This document shows positions 58,701-64,000 of a stretch of 64,000 nucleotides of DNA, piece after piece. The stretch's first letter is position 1; every line of letters starts with the position of its first letter. This stretch comes from Strongylocentrotus purpuratus (Eukaryota > Echinodermata > Echinoidea > Camarodonta > Strongylocentrotidae). Where the stretch lies: contig NW_022145594.1 in the NCBI RefSeq assembly GCF_000002235.5, forward strand, positions 16,990,501 to 17,054,500, given 5' to 3'. The notes under the pieces were generated by a model, which had not been told where the DNA came from, did not search any database, and worked only from the letters and a program-made list of their open reading frames with translations. Made by a program: the position numbers and the translations under genes.

Positions 58701-60560
58701 GAAATTCTGTTGATGTCCATCGCATATTTAAAGCTGTAAAAAGGTAGGACCGTGTTGCATTTTTTTGTTTGAGGAGCTAGAGTTGTACATTTTTTTTATA
58801 GAGCGTGGCAATATTGCTTGCGCTACTTGCGCTGCTTCGAAATGTCGGTGTACAATTATTACCCCACGCAGCCATTGTAACGCAGCTGGCCGCATGATGC
58901 ACCACATCATGCATGCACAGTTTAAAAGGACATATTGTCATAACAGTTAAACCAGCCAGCGAACTAGTTATCATGTACGTGTAGACCCGTAATCTAGTAT
59001 AAACCAAGGAGCTGAGATTATAAGTTTTAAATGTAAAACGATTTACTGCATCGTAGGGCTCGTTTTTAAAAAGATTTTGAAATAGAAGTTGGTCTATTCA
59101 AATTGGTGATGGTCACTTGCCAGTCTTGGAATTCTAGTCTAGCTTGTTACCAATATTAATTATGCTCATCGATGGAGGTGCCTTTGAATTGATCTGACAG
59201 AAGAAGAATATATTTAATCTGAACGAGTATTATGTTGATGACAATTAATGTTATTACAATTAATTATACGTGATCTAAGTTTTACCCTCGATTGGGCAGA
59301 TAACTTGAGACGATTTGATCTTGAGTGATTCGTCAGACCTTTCCCCGAGGTCCCCAATAATCATACTTGTAAACCTTCGCAGAAATATATCTGAAGAGCA
59401 AAGAGGTTCATTTACAAAAATAGTCTCTTGGATAAATTATGCCTGGGTTAATTCTATATATTTTGTGACTTTTACCAAGACGTTGTTGTTGCTGCTTGCT
59501 GCTGTTAGTATGGGTGGTGTGTGCATGTGATGGCTGTGAATGTCACACATGTGATGGACGGAGTGACGATGGTGAAGACCAAGAACCTGATAACACTAAC
59601 AGGCCAAAGAAATATTATGAGTGTCTTTGTAAAAGTAGACTCGAGCTCGACTCTAAAATGCAAAGTACATCGTAGTTAAAATTAAACTTTAGAGTTGCAA
59701 TTGTACATGAAAATATTTGAGCTGATTTTACTCCAGTAAATCATGTAGAAACGTGTAAAAAACATGATACCATTTTGTCCACAATAAATATTGATCTTGT
59801 GTTCAGGAATTGTATGTTTTGCAATAGAGTAGTAGTCTAATTAATGTATCTGACTCATTCATAATTAGCTTCTTTATTTCACTTTGACTTTAATTGACCG
59901 AGAAACGGAAAGTGAATCAGTATGACCTTGAAAAGTAAAATTAAAAAAACCATAAGGCAAAATAAAACAAAACATGTAACGAAATAATTTCATTTTGGTT
60001 GTTCATCTTACATGAGATTTTTGAATTTATTATTATGATTTATTCGGCAAGGCACAGTCAAGAAAACGGTGAATACAAAACAACAGTAAGATTTGAAATG
60101 AGTTGCATGGATGCCGGGGGGAAACAAGATTAATAACTAAGGTTTCTTTTCCGTCCACATGACTTCACGATTTACTTAAATGAATGGTACAGAATAGCAA
60201 GATATAACAAATAATAAATTGTAAGTATCGGAGAAAAAAGAAAACGAGTAATGTAGCATTATTATAAAATTATGTCTCGACAAAAAAAGGCAGTTCAAGA
60301 AATGTTTGGATTACACACTATTTAATGTCCGTTCCAATCCGTCAAATCGCCAATATAATAAGCTTTGTGTCATGTTGTGACTCGTTAAAAACCGAATCAG
60401 CACGCGACTGTACTTGGATTATATACAGGTGTGAACATTTTGTTGACGTCATAATGGAATGACATGATGCAAGCATCCGAACTCGGTGACTTTCATCTAA
60501 ATACCTGGTGTGAAGAAATCAAGGTCACATGCCCATTGTTACGTATCACGAGGAAACCAA
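55780..60560. other. AT-rich intergenic region, no gene seen
   Basis: No frame with splice support. A cAMP-response-type TGACGTCA at 58048-58055 and an E-box CACGTG at 58075-58080 lie in a locally GC-richer patch. They could mark a regulatory element, but there is no adjacent gene to attach them to. Confidence 0.45.
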
Positions 60561-60592
60561 CCAACTTAAAAATAAAATGAAGGTCTTCGCAC

Positions 60593-61262
60593 GGTGGCGT
60601 ATCCATCAGTGAGCGAAGGGGGGGGGGATTTTCTCGAAACCGTCATAAGTCGAAGTTCGTTGACAAACTGGACATCCCCCGGTCGCGTACGGGTTGTCGA
60701 AGAAGTTAGACTTGTGCAGGTTTCAAGAAACTGCCCTTTAGGCTCCGTGTGCAATAGGTGTACGACACTTGATCCTTCGACGATTGGTCCGCGGTCAATT
60801 ACAATTTTCCATACACCAACCGAATTCCTAACTTCAGTCCTGGACCCCCACACTTTACCCAAGGAGATACTGTACCTTGCTTTACCTCAATCCCCAGACA
60901 AAAATGACAGTCTGGTATGGGGTACTGTACTCTTCAAGAAAACTGGCATGTGTCAAGTTGTCGACTTTCCCATACACATAGAGGTAGTCGGTAGAGCCAC
61001 ACGTAGTCTTGGTGGAAGCTTTCGGTCAAACCTAAGCCTAACCCTAACCCTAAGCCCAACCTGTAACCAGTTGCAACACTGTAGACCCAACGAAATGAAG
61101 CCCGGAGTAGTTGTCACCGGAGCATGTCAGAGCGCCCCACAGCTACCCAAATTTGGCCAGATATTGTACATTACCTTTAACCCCTTCCCATTTCCCCCTA
61201 AATTGGAGCTGGAGGACCCCTCCCCCCCCCCCCCCCCGTAAGTCATTTTTTGGATACGCCTC
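60593..61262. mobile_element. Non-autonomous element with GGCGTATCCA ends
   Basis: The left end GTGGCGTATCCATCAG is followed by a G10 run. The right end is a C16 run, then TTTTTTGGATACGCC, an inverted match of about 10 bp. The layout copies the hAT-type elements here (terminus plus G-run). A 215-aa open frame crosses it but ends in poly-proline from the C-run and shows no domain. No exact target duplication was found. Confidence 0.5.
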
Positions 61263-61785
61263 TTGTTATGAGAAAGACATTGCGACGTTGTCTCTTTGTT
61301 TGGTGTACATGCATGGCACTATTTTTGTTTGAACCTGGGGCTGGGAAAGGAAAGCTAAAGGAAATCAAACATAAAGATAAAAGACCATCACGTGTATAGG
61401 CAAAGTCAACATTACCTAGTGAAAATTTTAAAGGGTCGTGCTAAAATATAATAGACCTCCAGATCTATTTATTTACATTGTCTTTTTTTTCTTTTCTTTA
61501 ACCGGTCTAAAGTTCGATGAGTCCTCAAACTTCGAAGCATGACATGGGGAATTTTTCTTGCGGTGTATGATATCTGTGTACATTAAAAATGCATTGACAA
61601 TGATGGGGGCGGGGATTCGTCTCCTAGGTTACTGATCCGGCACAATGGGTTGACCTTTTCCTTCTACCTTTCGGGGGAAAATAAATGGAGATGGTGATTA
61701 TTGAAGATTATCAAAAGACGGGAAAAAATGGTAATGACGTCAAGGTGGTAATAAGTAATTTCTCTAGGAACGTTATGCAGTTGAG

Positions 61786-61920
61786 GGAAGAGGTGGTGTA
61801 TTCTAGTGGATAAATCACTGGCATGCGGGACAGGGTACGGGGTTCGAAACCCTGCCACATCGCTAACATCAAAGGGAATATAGAGGCCTTTTTTTTTAGT
61901 ATGCGCTAGTTGTAAGAATC
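61786..61920 (+). mobile_element. tRNA-like SINE head
   Basis: GAGGTGGTGTATTCTAGTGG (A box) and CGGGGTTCGAAACCCTG (T-arm with B box), with CCACATC able to pair with GAGGTGG at six of seven positions. The anticodon stem pairs poorly, so it is more likely a SINE head or pseudo-tRNA than a working tRNA gene. Confidence 0.5.
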
Positions 61921-62145
61921 TACTATTAACGTCATTTCGCTAGACATTAATCTATATTGGCCATATATAGCGTAGTGTTTTTGTGTAGCCTACATGTATT
62001 AGTGTGTTAGCACAAAAGAAAAACAATGCCATTACGTCTAGTTTGTCCTGGAGGACACTGTACACATAGGTTTCCTTCCATTTCCTTCCGAATCCTTAAC
62101 AGTACACGCATGTACATGTAGGTACAAATCCCCTCGGCTAAGACA

Positions 62146-62547
62146 TTAAAGGTAAAGACCAGTATTGGAAACGCCCCAATTTCAAAAAGAAATGGAAGCT
62201 CTTATTACCAATCATGTGAAAGAATATGTTTTGACTAATACATGATGATAAAAATGTTGCCGGGAAACCGCCTACTTATTGATATATTTGGTAAATTAGT
62301 TTATCTATTGGACTGTGAGAGATAAACGCACGTGTCGCGCACGTGTGCGTAGTCCCATATACATGTGTATGTGTACAGTGCTTGTAACTTTACGAAGACT
62401 GGGCCAAATTTCTTATCATTTTGATGATTCCAGAATCTTGCAGTACACACCAAGACTTATATGCTAGATGATCAACCTTTTCTGATCGATTCCACAACGT
62501 TTCTTTCACAATGCAATCGCATGACCATAACTGGTCTTTACCTTTAA
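62146..62547. mobile_element. TTAA-type MITE, family M1, complete
   Basis: TTAA at 62146-62149 and 62544-62547 bounds 394 bp with AGGTAAAGACCAG and CTGGTCTTTACCT ends. It closely matches 40514-40889, plus a short extra CGCACGTGTCGCGCACGTG block near 62328. Confidence 0.85.
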
Positions 62548-63266
62548 GAGTCATGGGTCCCCTAATTGTCCATCTTCAAGAAGTATTTCGCTCTATCAGT
62601 GAGATAATTCAAGTTAATACAATAATTCATCACATTCATACATGTACGTGGAGATTAATCATGTTTAAGGTCCCTTTTTGATTCCCCAGGGAGATTTAAA
62701 TCAGCCACGCCCCCTCCAAATTTTCTTTGATAACGGGGGAATACCCATGACACGTACATGTAATCACATGTACAAAGTCATGTATGCCCTTCAATTTTGA
62801 CATAAACACCTCTGCACTAACTGTAGGCTACAACATGTATGTCTAAATGTTAATTCCAATGCATGTAGTAGTTCATTGGTAATATCCAATGCATATGTCT
62901 GCGTTGAAAAATACATGTATAGTCGTAGTGAACACTTTTCCCACTTGTTCATGCATAAGGTACACAAACCGCGCACGTTCGTTTACGTGAAGACTAGTCT
63001 GCAAGCGCAGACTCTGATTTGACACTACGACCATTTCTAAAGTCTTGAGCAGAGCCTAGTTCTGTCTGTTTCTGACTGTGTCAAAATAAGAGCGACTAAA
63101 GTACAGGTCCTACTGTAGTCTCATATTGCAGACACTGCTGCGCTCAACAACTGACAATGGTCTGTACATGTAGACTAATACGAGACCGACAAAATGCACA
63201 GATGTCACTTAGTTTAGTTTACAACACACATTTACTCGCGCAGATTTTGTGTTTGGAACACATCAT

Positions 63267-63319
63267 CAGGGGCGGATCCCCCCCCCCCCCTCCCTTGGCA
63301 AAAGCTAGATCCGCCCCTG
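63267..63319. mobile_element. 53-bp minimal palindromic element CAGGGGCGGATC...GATCCGCCCCTG
   Basis: Perfect 12-bp inverted ends enclose a C14 run and CTTGGCAAAAGCTA. The ends match those at 55553. This may be the smallest derivative of that family; target duplication is unclear. Confidence 0.55.
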
Positions 63320-63452
63320 ATCACGACTACAAGAAAATCAAATTCAGTTCCACTTTCTGCATTTTCGTTTGCAGATGATGACAAGTGTATTAATAGAGTA
63401 TCGTTTGAAATATTTAAATCCAAAGAATATAACGATTTCGGAGTCTTTATTG

Positions 63453-63985
63453 GGGGGGGGGGGGGTACATTGCTAGAAACCAACAATGGGACTGTTTCCG
63501 CAGACTATTACCTAGTGACGTAGCCATGGGACTTGCCCGATCGTTGAAGTGTTTTGTATTTTCCGCTGGTTGTGTCGCAGCATTGCAGTCACGGTAATAA
63601 TAACGTTGGGGCTGTTAAATCAATAAAAAATAAAACATAGAAGAAATGGTGGCATGTTTACAAAGCATCGGGAGAACCGACCTTGATTTTAACAGAAAAA
63701 TAAAAGAAACAGAAATGTGATGCTGATATTTTGAACGAAGTCGGAAAACCGATCTTACTGTAACTATTATTATGTCGTTATTCGGGGGGGGGGGGGGGGG
63801 GGGTACATTGCTAGAATTCATAAATGGGACTGTTTTCGCAGACTATTACCTAGTGACGTAGCCGGGGGACTTGCCCGTTCAAGTGTATTGTCTTTTCCGC
63901 TGGTTGTGTCGCAGCTTTGCAGTCACGGTGATGATAACATTGGGGGAATCAAATGGTTGTTAAATCAATATCAACAACAAAAAAC
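63453..63985. repeat. ~335-bp direct duplication starting with G-runs, reaching the right edge
   Basis: The block G-run + TACATTGCTAGAA ... GCAGACTATTACCTAGTGAC ... TTTTCCGCTGGTTGTGTCGC ... GTTAAATCAATA occurs at 63453-63625 and 63784-63972. The second copy is close to the window end, so more units may follow. Confidence 0.75.
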
Positions 63986-64000
63986 AAATGGTGTGTTTAC

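Noticed and set aside
61031-61050. Interstitial telomere repeat
   Set aside because: Only two to three imperfect CCTAAC units within a mobile element; too short to call.
60594-61241. 215-codon plus-strand frame
   Set aside because: Lies within a terminal-repeat element, has no recognisable domain and ends in poly-proline from a C-run. Kept only as a low-interest observation.

Overview
The window is eukaryotic, animal, repeat-rich DNA. The best fit is a marine deuterostome, most likely an echinoderm. The reasons are tRNA-derived SINEs with a CCCCAGGGAGTGGAGA-type core and a GCGCTATATA-type 3' end, MITEs with GGGCCC...TTCATAAAA-like ends, a sushi plus C-type-lectin secreted protein, and a CYP2-clan P450 with large transposon-filled introns. 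The organism call is inference; no search was run.

Four host genes can be built from the sequence by exon homology plus matching splice phases, all on the minus strand. (1) 598-6640 is the 5' part of a secreted sushi-sushi-C-type-lectin gene: a signal-peptide exon and four further exons, all phase 1, continuing off the left edge. (2) 9894-25310 is a complete seven-exon CYP2-clan cytochrome P450 of 500 residues, with every diagnostic motif and all six junctions in phase. (3) 32485-38653 is a three-exon C2H2 zinc-finger gene of about 1136 residues with an N-terminal CtBP-like motif and an overlapping upstream ORF. (4) 47841-50344 is a two-coding-exon C2H2 gene of about 490 residues. A fifth, weaker model is two plus-strand exons at 41578-41850 and 43051-43223 whose product I do not recognise.

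The rest is mostly mobile DNA and tandem repeats. The P450 intron 1 (17708-25146) holds two non-autonomous hAT-type elements: 19123-21118, with 8-bp target duplication ttgtctgg, and 21131-24779, with ctgggtag. They inserted only 4 bp apart, so their target duplications overlap, and the site lies in a GTAGTTGTCCGGGG-like minisatellite. A third hAT-type element lies at 53907-55197 (duplication cacacaga). It has different ends but carries the same internal ~110-bp satellite as the second. P450 intron 3 contains a 946-bp inverted repeat next to a ~180-bp hairpin. A perfect 72-bp-arm palindromic MITE with a 9-bp target duplication sits inside a SINE at 51859-52032. Several MITE families bounded by TTAA recur across the window, and one interrupts the 3' end of a CR1/Jockey-like LINE at 40318-41450.

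The right part (about 52600-64000) and 25311-32150 contain no gene that I can support. I saw no LTR, retrovirus-like, Polinton-like or toxin-gene remains. Exon models rest on reading splice sites and protein motifs by eye; RNA data would settle the untranslated exons and the unknown plus-strand gene.
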